Source of the DNA: Bacteroidota bacterium
GTDB lineage: Bacteria; Bacteroidota; Ignavibacteria; Ignavibacteriales; SURF-24
NCBI GenBank assembly: GCA_030706145.1
Contig: JAUZPB010000017.1
Coordinates: 1 to 60,595 of the forward strand
Length of the DNA stretch: 60,595 nucleotides
Reading direction: 5' to 3'
Position numbers and translations under genes: made by a program. Shown piece by piece: positions 1-9,700 of this stretch. Numbering within the stretch: position 1 is the first letter of the stretch; every line of letters begins with the position of its first letter. Below the pieces are notes generated by a model, which made no database searches, was not told the DNA's origin, and saw only the letters and a list, made by a program, of their open reading frames with translations.

Positions 1-866
1 ACTCTTAAATCCCCAGTAATATGTGAGCGGCGTATCTCACTGTCTTTAATTAGGGCCAACATATTCTCAGCTGTTTCAATCTGTCCAGGATATGGGCGCA
101 ATTTATGCAATTTTAAGTCATAAGCCTTATCAGTAGCCCTAAGGGCCTCATGAGTAAGAGCAGCGCTTATATCAGCAATTTTATTAAGTTTTTGAGCCTC
201 TAGTGAAACAAATGCAGCAAAGGATGTCATCATTTGTGTACCATTAATAAGAGCCAGACCCTCTTTTGCCCCCAGAGTCACGGGGTCCAGGGAAAATCTT
301 CTTAATCCTTCAATAGCAGATATAATCGGCTGAGATGAAGCATTTTCAGCCATTACATCCTCTAATATTTGGACTCTTCCCTTTCCAATCATTGCAAGTA
401 CAAGGTGAGAAAGTTGTACAAGATCGCCGCTTGAACCAACTGATCCCTGTGAAGGAACAACTGGAATAATATTATTATTTATCATTTCAAGAAGCAATTG
501 TAATGTAGAAAGCTTAATACCTGAATATCCTTTTGCAAGAGCATTTACACGCAGGAGCATCATTATTTTTACAATAAAAGGAGGCAGGTTTTCGCCTGTT
601 CCAACTGAATGGCTTAGTATGAGATTTTCCTGTAATTTCAATAAATCTTCTTTAGAGATCTTAACATTTGAGAATTCACCAAAGCCTGTAGTCACACCAT
701 AGATGATCTCATCATTTTCGATCCAGTTTTCGACCAAATTACGGGCTTTTAATATTTTCTCGGCAGCCAGAGCTGATAGAAAGACAACAGGATTTTCCTT
801 CAGGAAGAAATCAATTTTTTCAAGACTAAGTGAATTACCGTCAAGTTCCAGTTTGTACCTGTCCAT
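1..866 (-). CDS. hutH: Histidine ammonia-lyase (MIO-dependent), 5' part only
   Basis: This gene runs off the left edge, so about the first 288 residues of a usual ~500 are visible. The family removes ammonia from L-histidine to give urocanate, the first step of histidine degradation in the cytoplasm. Visible marks are YGVTTGFGEFSNV near residue 56, a Tyr and Gly stretch conserved in the family, and GSVGSSGDLVQLSHL at 141-155, where the electrophilic MIO group forms. The MIO triad reads Ser145-Ser146-Gly147 instead of the usual Ala-Ser-Gly, and the following DLVQL replaces the usual DLAPL. The ATG at 866-864 lies inside the end of hflX (26-bp overlap), so the two are probably translationally coupled. 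Because of the odd triad it could be another MIO ammonia-lyase or aminomutase; the family is certain, the substrate less so. Confidence 0.85.
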   Translation of the reverse strand, partial: MDRYKLELDGNSLSLEKIDFFLKENPVVFLSALAAEKILKARNLVENWIENDEIIYGVTTGFGEFSNVKISKEDLLKLQENLILSHSVGTGENLPPFIVKIMMLLRVNALAKGYSGIKLSTLQLLLEMINNNIIPVVPSQGSVGSSGDLVQLSHLVLAMIGKGRVQILEDVMAENASSQPIISAIEGLRRFSLDPVTLGAKEGLALINGTQMMTSFAAFVSLEAQKLNKIADISAALTHEALRATDKAYDLKLHKLRPYPGQIETAENMLALIKDSEIRRSHITGDLR

Positions 867-2121
867 GAATCATTCTCTTTATTTTGTTTGAGGATATGTT
901 ATTGGCTCTATATTGGATTAAGATTTTATCGTCTTCATAAACTGTCTTAATAACCTCGGCAAGAGAATATATCTTAGGGACCATAGCAGCATCAACAATA
1001 TCTAACTCCAAGGTCTCCTCCATAAAAGATTCGCGTATGCACGAAGCAATCATTTCCTTTAGTCTACCAATATTAATACCTCTGGCTGCAGAGATAAAAA
1101 TGCTATTTTCATATTTTCTAAGTATCAAGTCAATTCTGCTCCTATCTTCCAAAGCATCAACTTTATTGAAAATTCTAATCTGAATTTTCTTATCTGCACC
1201 TAAATCCTTTAAGGTTTGGTCAACTACGGCCATATGTTCCTCAAAAAAAGGATGGGATACATCGATAACATGCAGTATAAGATCAGCCTCGCGGACCTCG
1301 TTTAATGTACTTTTAAATGAAGCCACGAGGTGATGAGGTAATTTGCGTATAAAGCCGACCGTATCACTTAGAAGCACAGTTTGGTTATTATCTATCTGTA
1401 GTGATCTTGTTGTTGAATCGAGAGTAGCAAAGAGTTTATTTTCAGCAAGTACTCCCGCATCAGTCAAAAGATTTAGGAGTGTAGATTTACCTGCATTAGT
1501 ATAACCCACAAGTGATGCTTTAATAAAGTTCTTACGATTTGCGCTTTTAGTCTGCCTTTGAGATTCAATTTTCTCAAGTTTTCCTTTTAGCATACTTATT
1601 CTTGTCCGAATCAAGCGTCGATCAGTTTCGATCTGAGTTTCGCCTGGTCCCTTAGTACCAATACCGCCATATTGTTTGGATAAATGTGTCCAGGCTCTAG
1701 TAAGTCTCGGTAATAAGTATTGTAGCTGAGCAAGCTCGACCTGAGTTTTTGCTTCCCTTGTTTTTGCTCTGGTTGCAAAAATATCAAGTATCAGTCCACT
1801 TCTGTCAAGAATCTTTTTATTAATCAAATTCTCAAGATTTCTAACCTGAACAGGTGTGAGGTCATCATCAAAGATCAAAATATCTATTTCATTCTGTTCA
1901 GCAAGTTGGGCCAGTTCTTCTGCTTTTCCTTTCCCCAGATAATAAGCAGAGTCAGTCCTATCCTTATCCTGAATAACTTTCATAATTGTTTCTGCGCCAG
2001 CTGTAAAGGCCAGCATTTCAAGTTCGTCCAAATGTTCTTCAACAGTTTCCTTAGATAGTTCTCTTGTATTAAGTGCGACCAGTATAGCCTTTTCGTTTGT
2101 CTTATTTTTAATTTCTATCAT
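841..2121 (-). CDS. hflX: Ribosome-associated GTPase HflX
   Basis: This is a 426-residue protein, the usual length for HflX. The N-terminal nucleotide-binding HflX domain (about 1-190) includes the family's glycine-rich YGGIGTKGPGETQIETDRR segment near 151-169. The G domain follows: P-loop GYTNAGKST near 206-214, DTVGFIRKLPHH near 254 (G3 and switch II), FNKVDAL (G4) and SAARG (G5). HflX binds the 50S subunit and splits stalled 70S ribosomes, mainly under stress. In this organism it sits directly upstream of hutH and its last 26 bp contain the hutH start, an unusual neighbour since hflX often follows hfq or miaA in other bacteria. The ATG at 2121 gives the standard N-terminus. Confidence 0.96.
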   Translation of the reverse strand: MIEIKNKTNEKAILVALNTRELSKETVEEHLDELEMLAFTAGAETIMKVIQDKDRTDSAYYLGKGKAEELAQLAEQNEIDILIFDDDLTPVQVRNLENLINKKILDRSGLILDIFATRAKTREAKTQVELAQLQYLLPRLTRAWTHLSKQYGGIGTKGPGETQIETDRRLIRTRISMLKGKLEKIESQRQTKSANRKNFIKASLVGYTNAGKSTLLNLLTDAGVLAENKLFATLDSTTRSLQIDNNQTVLLSDTVGFIRKLPHHLVASFKSTLNEVREADLILHVIDVSHPFFEEHMAVVDQTLKDLGADKKIQIRIFNKVDALEDRSRIDLILRKYENSIFISAARGINIGRLKEMIASCIRESFMEETLELDIVDAAMVPKIYSLAEVIKTVYEDDKILIQYRANNISSNKIKRMIHGQVQTGT

Positions 2122-2228
2122 TTTGCCCTTTCAATTTTCTAACTTAACCAGCAGTTAAAACAGATAAAGTTAACTAACATGCAAATACAATCTATCAATT
2201 AATAATAATGCCAGATTTTTTTTATTTT

Positions 2229-4337
2229 TCATGCCATGTCTTTTTTTGCGCTACGGGAAATCAGCATTTCAGCCAACGCAAGAAAGAATGCCAAAAGAAG
2301 GAAATGCCTCCAAAGTTCAGAACCAAATCTTGCCTGTTGAATTTTTTGCGTATAGTTTTCATTTACGTCAAGAGGATATTCCTTACCCTTAAAGCTTATT
2401 TTTTTCAGATAATCATCGAATTCACCTTTAGTCAATTTTCTTGTGTCAGATTCAGATGGATTAGAATTAACGGAAAAAGCATCAATAATCTTATCACCTG
2501 AAAAGACCTTATAATTACCAGTTAAAGATGTATTATGGTAAGATAAAAAGCCTTGGTTAGTTTTATCCAGGCTAATAAATTCTTCGGTCTTATCCGGGTG
2601 AACAACCTTAACCTGTGGGAGAGTATTGTTTTGAAGATTTAGCAGTACATCTTCTCCTGCAAAATGATCAGTCTGATTATTATCCTTTGATGAAAGATAA
2701 TAGACAGATTTATTGATCAAAGGAGCAAACAAACCTTTTAAGGGAAAGTTACTCCAGGTTAATGCAGGAGCAGAATACATAACCAAGACTTTCCCTTTAC
2801 CGACAGAATATTCGCTTAGAAATGGAGAATTGTCAATCAGACTTATTATTGTTTTTCCCCCTTGTTTAGGACTAGCCTTGAAATAGTAATATATTTCGGG
2901 AGATTCGACCTGTTTTTTGGCTTCTTTAGCAAAGAGATTTAAGAAGACCGGATGGTCAAAATCTACTTTATCAAAAACTGCAGCAGTTTGATAATTATTC
3001 ATTGATCCGGCAGCTGATTCGGGGCTAGGCAATTGGAGTCTTTGAGTCAAGTTTCTGAAATTTAAAAGATTTGATCCTGAGCCTGGCATCAGGAAGATAC
3101 TTCCACCTTTTAACAAATAATCTGTAAGCCTATCAGTAAAACCTATTGTTTCCGAGCCAACTATTAAGGCGACATTATAATTATTCAGATCAACAGAAGA
3201 GATTTGGTTTAAGTTTCTTTTAGTAATACTAATAACATTGGAATTATTACCCTGTTCAGTTGCAAGAAGAGCCAGTTCAACAAAATGTGCATCTGATTCG
3301 TTTTCTGCGAACAGGACCACCGAAATTTTTTCAGGGACCAAAAAAATAAGACTCCTTTTGTTATCCTGCAGTAAATCATCGTCTTCCAGTTCTGCAGTTG
3401 CATCAATAAGGCCAGCGGATTTAAGGATTGTCTCAAATACTATTTTTTTTGTCTCTCCAGGCTGAAGGCTAACACTCTGCTGAGCACTACGTTCTCCATT
3501 AATAAATAGTGAGACGGCAGAGTTATTTGCACTCTGAGTCTTGGAGTAGTTAGTAATCTGAGCCGTAAAACTAATTGGCCTATCTTTCAGGAGTATCTGG
3601 TTATTAAGTTCCAGTTTGCCAATTCCAAGGTTAAAAATGTCCTTACCAGAAAAATCAAAGCTATAGAGTTTAACCTTATCATTAAGCAGTTCGCTTAAGT
3701 TTGAAGGGCTCTGATTTGCTTCAATAAGGCCATTTTTTTGGAAGTCAGTAAGCAGGTAAATTTCTTTATTGAAGTTTTTTGAATTTCCTAAAAGCTCTGC
3801 TGCCTTCACAAGGGCATTATTAATTGTACCTGTCTGTGAAGAAATATCCAGGTCGTTTAATTTCATCTTAAAATCCTGGAAATTTGTAGTTGCCTTAATT
3901 TCGGAATTAGAAGCATCAGCAATAGGTATTAAGGCCACCTCATCTCCTTGTTGAAGCTCATTACACAAAGATTTTATGACCTGTTTAGCCCGGTTGAAGT
4001 TTGATCCCTTTTCATTCAATATGGACATACTAAAAGTATTGTCAATAATAAAAACAGCTGTAGTTTTTGCTGAGGAAGTTGCCCCCCCGATAGAAATGCC
4101 CTGCAGAGCCGGGCGGGCAAAAGAGCCCACAACGAGTAAAATGATCAAACACCGAATTGCAAGCAGCAGCCATTGTTTTAGTTTAACTTTTCGAATCTTA
4201 TTCTTCTGGAGCTCTTTCAGGAATGTAAGAGTACTGAACTCAATACGTTTTAATTTCCGTAAGTTCAGCAAATGTAATAATACCGGAATAGCTGTTGCAA
4301 TTAATCCTATTAAGACTGCGGGATTAAGAAATGTCAT
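2229..4337 (-). CDS. BatA-like membrane protein with vWA domain
   Basis: A 702-residue membrane protein. The N-terminus (FLNPAVLIGLIATAIPVLLHLL) is a BatA-type first transmembrane segment followed by a positively charged stretch, then a second segment near 57-77. A von Willebrand A domain starts near residue 93 (FIIDNTFSMS). The MIDAS motif is normally DxSxS; here the first Ser is Thr (D-N-T-F-S), still able to bind a metal. A long periplasmic beta-rich region follows, with a glutamine-amidotransferase-like segment around 340-540, and a last transmembrane helix sits near 680-695. Homologues are common in Bacteroidota, often near MoxR/Bat genes; none of those partners is in view here. The molecular role is not known; cell-envelope integrity or aerotolerance has been suggested for the wider Bat group. 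Confidence 0.85.
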   Translation of the reverse strand: MTFLNPAVLIGLIATAIPVLLHLLNLRKLKRIEFSTLTFLKELQKNKIRKVKLKQWLLLAIRCLIILLVVGSFARPALQGISIGGATSSAKTTAVFIIDNTFSMSILNEKGSNFNRAKQVIKSLCNELQQGDEVALIPIADASNSEIKATTNFQDFKMKLNDLDISSQTGTINNALVKAAELLGNSKNFNKEIYLLTDFQKNGLIEANQSPSNLSELLNDKVKLYSFDFSGKDIFNLGIGKLELNNQILLKDRPISFTAQITNYSKTQSANNSAVSLFINGERSAQQSVSLQPGETKKIVFETILKSAGLIDATAELEDDDLLQDNKRSLIFLVPEKISVVLFAENESDAHFVELALLATEQGNNSNVISITKRNLNQISSVDLNNYNVALIVGSETIGFTDRLTDYLLKGGSIFLMPGSGSNLLNFRNLTQRLQLPSPESAAGSMNNYQTAAVFDKVDFDHPVFLNLFAKEAKKQVESPEIYYYFKASPKQGGKTIISLIDNSPFLSEYSVGKGKVLVMYSAPALTWSNFPLKGLFAPLINKSVYYLSSKDNNQTDHFAGEDVLLNLQNNTLPQVKVVHPDKTEEFISLDKTNQGFLSYHNTSLTGNYKVFSGDKIIDAFSVNSNPSESDTRKLTKGEFDDYLKKISFKGKEYPLDVNENYTQKIQQARFGSELWRHFLLLAFFLALAEMLISRSAKKDMA

Positions 4338-4375
4338 CTATAAAGTTTAATCTTCCTTATATATTTTCTTTCTTT

Positions 4376-4406
4376 TGCAGTGCCTATTTTTATTGTAGGC
4401 ACTGCA
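4376..4406 (-). terminator. Strong hairpin between SpoIID-like and BatA-like genes
   Basis: Perfect 11-bp inverted repeat TGCAGTGCCTA / TAGGCACTGCA with a 9-nt loop, in the 207-bp gap between two minus-strand genes. The only T-run, CTTTTT, is on the plus side, so on the minus strand it is a stable hairpin without a clear U-tract. It could end transcription from the SpoIID-like gene or protect an mRNA end. Confidence 0.5.
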
Positions 4407-4544
4407 CTTTTTAATGCTTATTTAATTACTAAAATAGGGACTTAAATGTTCAACATCAACACAAAACCTGATATTCTTTCTGATGGTTAATCTTAAAGAA
4501 GAGCAGATAAATAGTTGAGATTTTCAATTTAGTAAATCATCTTT

Positions 4545-5885
4545 TTAGTAAATTTTCTTTAATTTTGAGCCCTTGAAATAATGCAGAAGGATCTCATCAA
4601 AGCTATACCCAAGCTCACCCATTACAGCTGCACCAATCTGACACAAACCAACGCCGTGTCCCCATCCAGCACCAGTAAGGACAAATTTGCCCGGAATTCC
4701 ATTTACGATATCATATTTATCAACGACAAAAGCAGAGCTATAAAGATGCGAGGTAGAAAGTATTCTTCTTATTTCGAGTTCTTTACCAATAGTAAGAGTC
4801 TTTTTTGAGCCGACTATCTTAAGTTTAATCAGCCTTGCCGAATACCCTCTTTCAATTGGAATCAGGTCGATAATTTCGCCAAAATCTATACCGCTTTTTT
4901 CCATAATCAGTTTAGATATTTCATCCTGGCTATACTCCACCTTCCAACGATAAAAGTCCACAGTCTTTTGATCATAGTCAAGAAGCACCTGTGAGAGGAC
5001 CTTTTGATCCTGAGTGTTACAGAAAGCAGGAGGATTTGATCTTATCCATTTATCTGCGTTCTTTTCCTCTGAGAAATCAGTTTGCATATTTTCAGGAGAG
5101 AACTTATAATCGATTATATTTGACAGATAAGGATGTTTAACTGGTTCCCAAACATTTTCAAAAGCCTCAGAAATTCCGCCGCAAGATTTTGAATAGCGGG
5201 TATCGCATATTTTGTCATCATAAGTAAGGACAATTCCCTTAGTATCTTCAATAGCCTGTTTAACCTTATCAGTATAAGCCTTAGTAACCCCCTGGTACCT
5301 TTGACAATGGTCATCGGCGCAGACATCAAATTCAGTATGGTCTACCTTATCATACCACTTAATCAGTTCATCTTCAGTACTGAAAGTTGATTGGAACTTT
5401 ACCTTTTCAGTATCCATCTGGTTAGTCTTTTCAATCTGAGCTAAAAGCCAGCTTCTGGAAATTATTGAATGAGCCTTTAGAAGTTCGAGTGAACTTTTTG
5501 CGCTCATCTCCGAAGAAATTACGCTGGTCAAGTAAGATTCCACAGGAAGGACATTAATAGCTGTGATTTTATCACCTTCTTTTATAAGTTTCAAGTTACC
5601 TGCAAATCTCTGATTTTCCTTCTGTTCCCAGTGAAATTTCACACCAATAACGACTTCCCTGATCAGGAAAGATTCTGATTTGAAATCAGAGGGGGCAAAA
5701 ATGATCTCATTTGATACCTTAATGGTTTGCTTGTCGCATTCAAGGACAATAAAATCCTCTTCTACCTTAGCTGTATACCTACCGCTGAAAAAGTCCTTAA
5801 AACCAAAGGAAGCAAAATCGCCATAAAGGTCAAAATTAATCTGTTCAGCTGTTAATATTCCTACACTTACTGTTGGTTCGGTCAT
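4545..5885 (-). CDS. SpoIID/LytB-domain protein
   Basis: A 446-residue protein of the SpoIID/LytB family, whose members are peptidoglycan lytic transglycosylases or amidase enhancers. The signature begins near residue 128 with SSEMSAKSSLELLKAHSIIS, where the Glu is the expected catalytic acid. The conserved end motif GAGWGHGVGLCQIGA lies near 403-417. There is no signal peptide at the annotated start, unlike many homologues, and the N-terminus (SVGILTAEQINFDLYG) already resembles the family's beta-strand region. Cysteines at CADDHCQ and the KSCGG motif suggest a metal site or disulphides. There are no sporulation genes nearby; in Bacteroidota this family acts in wall remodelling outside sporulation. 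The exact substrate is unknown. Confidence 0.85.
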   Translation of the reverse strand: MTEPTVSVGILTAEQINFDLYGDFASFGFKDFFSGRYTAKVEEDFIVLECDKQTIKVSNEIIFAPSDFKSESFLIREVVIGVKFHWEQKENQRFAGNLKLIKEGDKITAINVLPVESYLTSVISSEMSAKSSLELLKAHSIISRSWLLAQIEKTNQMDTEKVKFQSTFSTEDELIKWYDKVDHTEFDVCADDHCQRYQGVTKAYTDKVKQAIEDTKGIVLTYDDKICDTRYSKSCGGISEAFENVWEPVKHPYLSNIIDYKFSPENMQTDFSEEKNADKWIRSNPPAFCNTQDQKVLSQVLLDYDQKTVDFYRWKVEYSQDEISKLIMEKSGIDFGEIIDLIPIERGYSARLIKLKIVGSKKTLTIGKELEIRRILSTSHLYSSAFVVDKYDIVNGIPGKFVLTGAGWGHGVGLCQIGAAVMGELGYSFDEILLHYFKGSKLKKIY

Positions 5886-5939
5886 TTTTATTACTCTTTT
5901 TGTTTCTGATAATCTAACTACTGAAAAATCTAAAAATTT

Positions 5940-6236
5940 TTATTCTTCAATCCACGATTTGAGAAAATCCTGGAAATTTTTAGGACTAAATTCGATAAAT
6001 TTATATTCTGCAAGACCCTTTTTCTGATAAGGGTCACCACTAAAGAACTCAGATATAGACTCCATTGACTCCCCTTTTGCAATTACAATTCCACCAATTC
6101 GTGGGACTTGGGGTCCTGAGAATAAAATAAAGCCTTTTTTGTATCCCTGGCCCAGAAAATTTCTATGCTCAGCTGTGGTCTCTTCAATCTTTTCAAGCGG
6201 TGCTTTATAAATAATTTCACATACAAAATGCTTCAA
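5940..6236 (-). CDS. YciI family protein
   Basis: A 98-residue protein spanning a single YciI/YCII ferredoxin-like alpha-beta domain. The conserved acidic site is visible in FFSGDPYQKKGLAEYKFIEF, and the conserved His in HRNFLGQ near residue 24. The fold is shared with muconolactone isomerase, and members are small dimeric enzymes or ligand-binding proteins, mostly uncharacterised. It lies 54 bp upstream of the SpoIID-like gene on the same strand and could be its operon partner, but no functional link is evident. Confidence 0.85.
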   Translation of the reverse strand: MKHFVCEIIYKAPLEKIEETTAEHRNFLGQGYKKGFILFSGPQVPRIGGIVIAKGESMESISEFFSGDPYQKKGLAEYKFIEFSPKNFQDFLKSWIEE

Positions 6237-6295
6237 TTAACGCTCCTAAATTAGTCCTGTAAATTTAAAAAGTTTAATATCCTATAACAAGAAAA

Positions 6296-6487
6296 ATGGC
6301 GAATAAATTCTGATTTATTTTCTATGCTAAAATAGCCTCCAAAGCAGCTGCAGCTAAAAAGCCACAAAGAAAGGACGATTGTGATAGAATAATTGTTTCA
6401 TGCCACAAGTGTAAAATAGGGAACGAATATTGCTGCTCAGAACAGTGCCGAAAGTCAACGAATAAAAGAAAGAAAATCCATGGCTGA
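6296..6487 (+). pseudogene. Small Cys-rich frame with in-frame TGA at codon 6
   Basis: From the ATG at 6296 the frame reads MANKF, then TGA at 6311-6313, then stays open for 57 codons to a TGA at 6485-6487. The part after the TGA is Ala/Lys-rich, then Cys-rich: SCHKCKIGNEYCCSEQCRK, i.e. C-x2-C, then C-C-x3-C, followed by a basic tail NKRKKIHG. That pattern resembles small zinc-ribbon or treble-clef proteins, and the peptide looks coding rather than random. There is no ATG between the first TGA and the Cys region. The simplest reading is a gene broken by one nonsense change; readthrough, recoding or a non-ATG start are alternatives. I do not recognise a family. Confidence 0.35.
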
Positions 6488-6555
6488 GCAATTAAGTATT
6501 ACTGCAAATGACTCCATTTATAATGAATATTGGCTTTAGACATGCATGGCTTTAA

Positions 6556-6582
6556 GAACCGGTTTGTAAACAGGACCGGTTC
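6556..6582 (+). terminator. Hairpin after the cryptic small frame
   Basis: 8-bp perfect stem GAACCGGT / ACCGGTTC with an 11-nt loop. A T-rich stretch (ATAATTTTTGTTTTTTAA) begins about 9 nt further on, too far for a textbook intrinsic terminator. It is a possible end for transcription from the small frame at 6296-6487. Confidence 0.35.
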
Positions 6583-6703
6583 AAGGCGGCGCATAATTTT
6601 TGTTTTTTAATTTTAAAGGTTTATCTTTTAAGGAAAAATGAGGGCAGAAAGTTTTCTCTCCCAATTACAAAACAACTAGATTTTTGCACGCTTGGGAAAA
6701 CAA

Positions 6704-9700
6704 ATGAAGGCATACTGGATTCTGTTCCTTTTTATAATTCCTTCTATCTGTGTACATCCACAGGCAAAATTTGCTAAGGATATTACATTTTCTGAAGTAA
6801 TGTTCAATCCTTCATCTGCAAATAGTGAATTTGTGGAAATATACAATCTAAGCGAAACCGATACTATAGACCTTTCTAATTTTAAGATCAAATATCAGTC
6901 TTCTTCTCCCGATACAATCCTTAGTGCAGGCAAAGGAACTCTATTGCCCCCAAGGACCTATGGGATAATTTTTGAATCGGATTATGATTTTTCATCTGGC
7001 ATATATAGTGGGATTATTTCTGCCTCTGCCATTATATTACGAATCCATGATAATGCTTTTGGTTCGTCCGGTATGTCCAACACTGCAGACAGGACCTTGT
7101 ATTTGCAAAATTCACATAATGACACAATAGATGTTTACACTTATTCGGCTAATAATGCAGTTGGAATTTCAGATGAAAAGATTATTCTAAACAAAGATAA
7201 TACTGCCTTAAACTGGACAAATTCCACGAAAATAAATGGGACTCCAGGCTCTTCTTATCAAGCAATCCCAGAGGGCAACGCTCTAGAGATCAGCGAAATA
7301 AATATTTCACCACTCATGCCAGTTCAAGGAGAAGAGTTCACCTATTCCTTTACAATTAAAAACAGGGCAAGATATAAAACCGGGCCATTGAAAATTGAAA
7401 TATATAAGGATTTGAATTTTGATTCACTGGGATCTTCAAATGAAAATCTTCTCACCTTTACCACATCAGCACTTAATCCAGGAGATTCGGTAATAGTAGA
7501 AAAGCGTCTCTCTGATATTGCAGATGGAATCTTTCAGTTACTGGTTGTTGCAAGCTGCAAAATGGAGGAAGACAGCTTATCTTTTCGCAAAGTTGTAAAA
7601 TTTCAGGTAAGGCCTGTTCCTTTGCAATATAATGCAATTGTAATAAATGAAATAATGTATGCCCCTGCTTCAGATGAACCAGAATGGGTGGAGATTTATA
7701 ACCGGTCCGAAAGAGTAATAAATCTCAAAAAGTGGAAATTTTCTGATAACTCCTCCTCAGTTGTAATTACAAACAAGGATCAAATAATTTCCCCAGGCGA
7801 ATATGTTGTTCTTTGCAGGGATACATCGATAGTTGAATGCTTTCAAATCTTTGGGAAGCTAATTACCTTTTCAATGCCAACTCTTAATAATTCAGGGGAT
7901 AAAGTTGCGCTAAGAGATTCTACAGGAGTAACCATTGATAGTCTAATCTATTTCCCTTCCTGGGGGGGCAGCAATGGGAGCTCTCTTGAGAGAGTAGATA
8001 TATCACAGCCTACAACTATTCCACTTAACTGGAAAACTTCCCTGTCCAGCAAAAAAGCAACACCTTGGCAAATAAATAGTGTAACACAAAAAGACTATGA
8101 CCTTGCAGTAAAAGAGGTGTGCATTCTTCCAAATCGACCTTTAATAGGCGATAGCATTGATGTAAATATAAAAATTGTAAATGAGGGAAAAAAGGATGCA
8201 AAGGAAGCATCTATTCAGCTTTTCTTAAGCGAAGCTGGTTCAAAAGAAAGGCGAACTATTTCAGAATTTACAAATATTATTTTGCGCAGCTGTGATTCAG
8301 CCATATTCTACCAAACAAAAGCCTGCTGTCTTGAAAAAGATATCCTTTTATATGTCAAAGTTGTCTTCCCATTGGATGAAGACACGACAAACAACTCTTT
8401 AGAATATATAGTTACACCAGGATACAAAGAGAGTGCAATACAAATAAATGAGCTAATGTATTCTCCTGAGGGAAATGAACCAGAATGGTTTGAAATTATA
8501 AATACTTCAAAAGACATAATTAATCTTAAGAATTGGTCATTTTCAACTTTATCTTCCAAGATAAAGTATAAGCTTAGTGCAAATGACCTCTTAATACTTC
8601 CTGGAAAATACAAGATAGTAACAAAGGATTCATCAATTGCTGGCTACTACCCTGGTAATACTCTTGACCTAATAGCAATGAGCTTCAAGGCCCTTAGTAA
8701 CTCTTCTGATGAGATCGTATTATATGATTCATGGGGAAATGCAGTTGACAGCCTTAAATTTAGATCATCCTGGGGAGGTAAAAAAGGCAGGTCCCTAGAA
8801 AGATTTTCCCTTAAAGCCCCTACCTGCGACAGTACAAACTGGACGACCTCAATAGATAAGATGCATGCAACACCTTGTCAAGATAATTCAGCAACTGATT
8901 TGCAGTATTATTTCAGAAATTCAGTTGTAGTTAATGAGATAATGTATGAGCCATCGGCAGGTAATTGTGAATTCATTGAACTTTTCAACAGTAGTAATGA
9001 TCAGGTTGACTTAGCCAACTGGCAGATAATAACAAAAAATGGCGGAGGAAATATTATAGCAAACGCACACAAAGTCCTTTCCAAAGGCGAATATTTTGTT
9101 GTAGCATCAGATTCGAATCTAATAAGGAACTATTCCTATTTAGCCGAGAGCCAGTTTAGTTCTCTTACGGGCTATTCTCCGTTTAATCTGCATAATACTG
9201 AAGACATGGTAGAAATAAAGGATGCTTTTGGAAACATAATAGATTCGGTATTATATTCATCGAAATGGCACAATAAGAATATTCTTGAAAGGAAAGACAA
9301 ATCCCTTGAGAGAGTAAATCCATATTTAAGTTCGAATGCCCCTTCAAATTGGAGCACTTCAGTAAGCTCAGAAAATGCAACTCCAGGAAAGGTAAATAGT
9401 ATTTATGTCCTAAATCAAAAAGCTGATAAAAAATTTTCAATATTGCCCAATCCATTTTCACCGGACAACGATGGACACGAAGATTTTACAATAATAAACT
9501 ACAATCTTGACCAGAATGTCACCAGTGTGAGAATAAAGATTTTTGACAGTCGCGGCAGGTTAGTTCGCATCTTATACAGTCAGGTCTCAGGCTCACATGG
9601 TTCGATTATTTTTGATGGCCTGGATGATCATGGAAACCCATTAGGGATTGGCATTTATATTCTTTTACTTGAAGAGTTAGGTACAGATTCTATCACGCTT

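Larger units (their letters stand above)
6237..6703. other. 467-bp divergent gap with cryptic frame and hairpin
   Basis: This gap separates the minus-strand YciI gene from the plus-strand lamin-tail-domain gene. It holds a Cys-rich open frame interrupted by TGA (6296-6487) and a hairpin (6556-6582). I could not assign promoters with confidence. Confidence 0.6.

Noticed and set aside
703-891. Plus-strand open frames lying opposite hutH, hflX, the M16, ABC and RND genes
   Set aside because: They are antisense shadows of well-supported genes with no ribosome-binding sites or recognisable domains.
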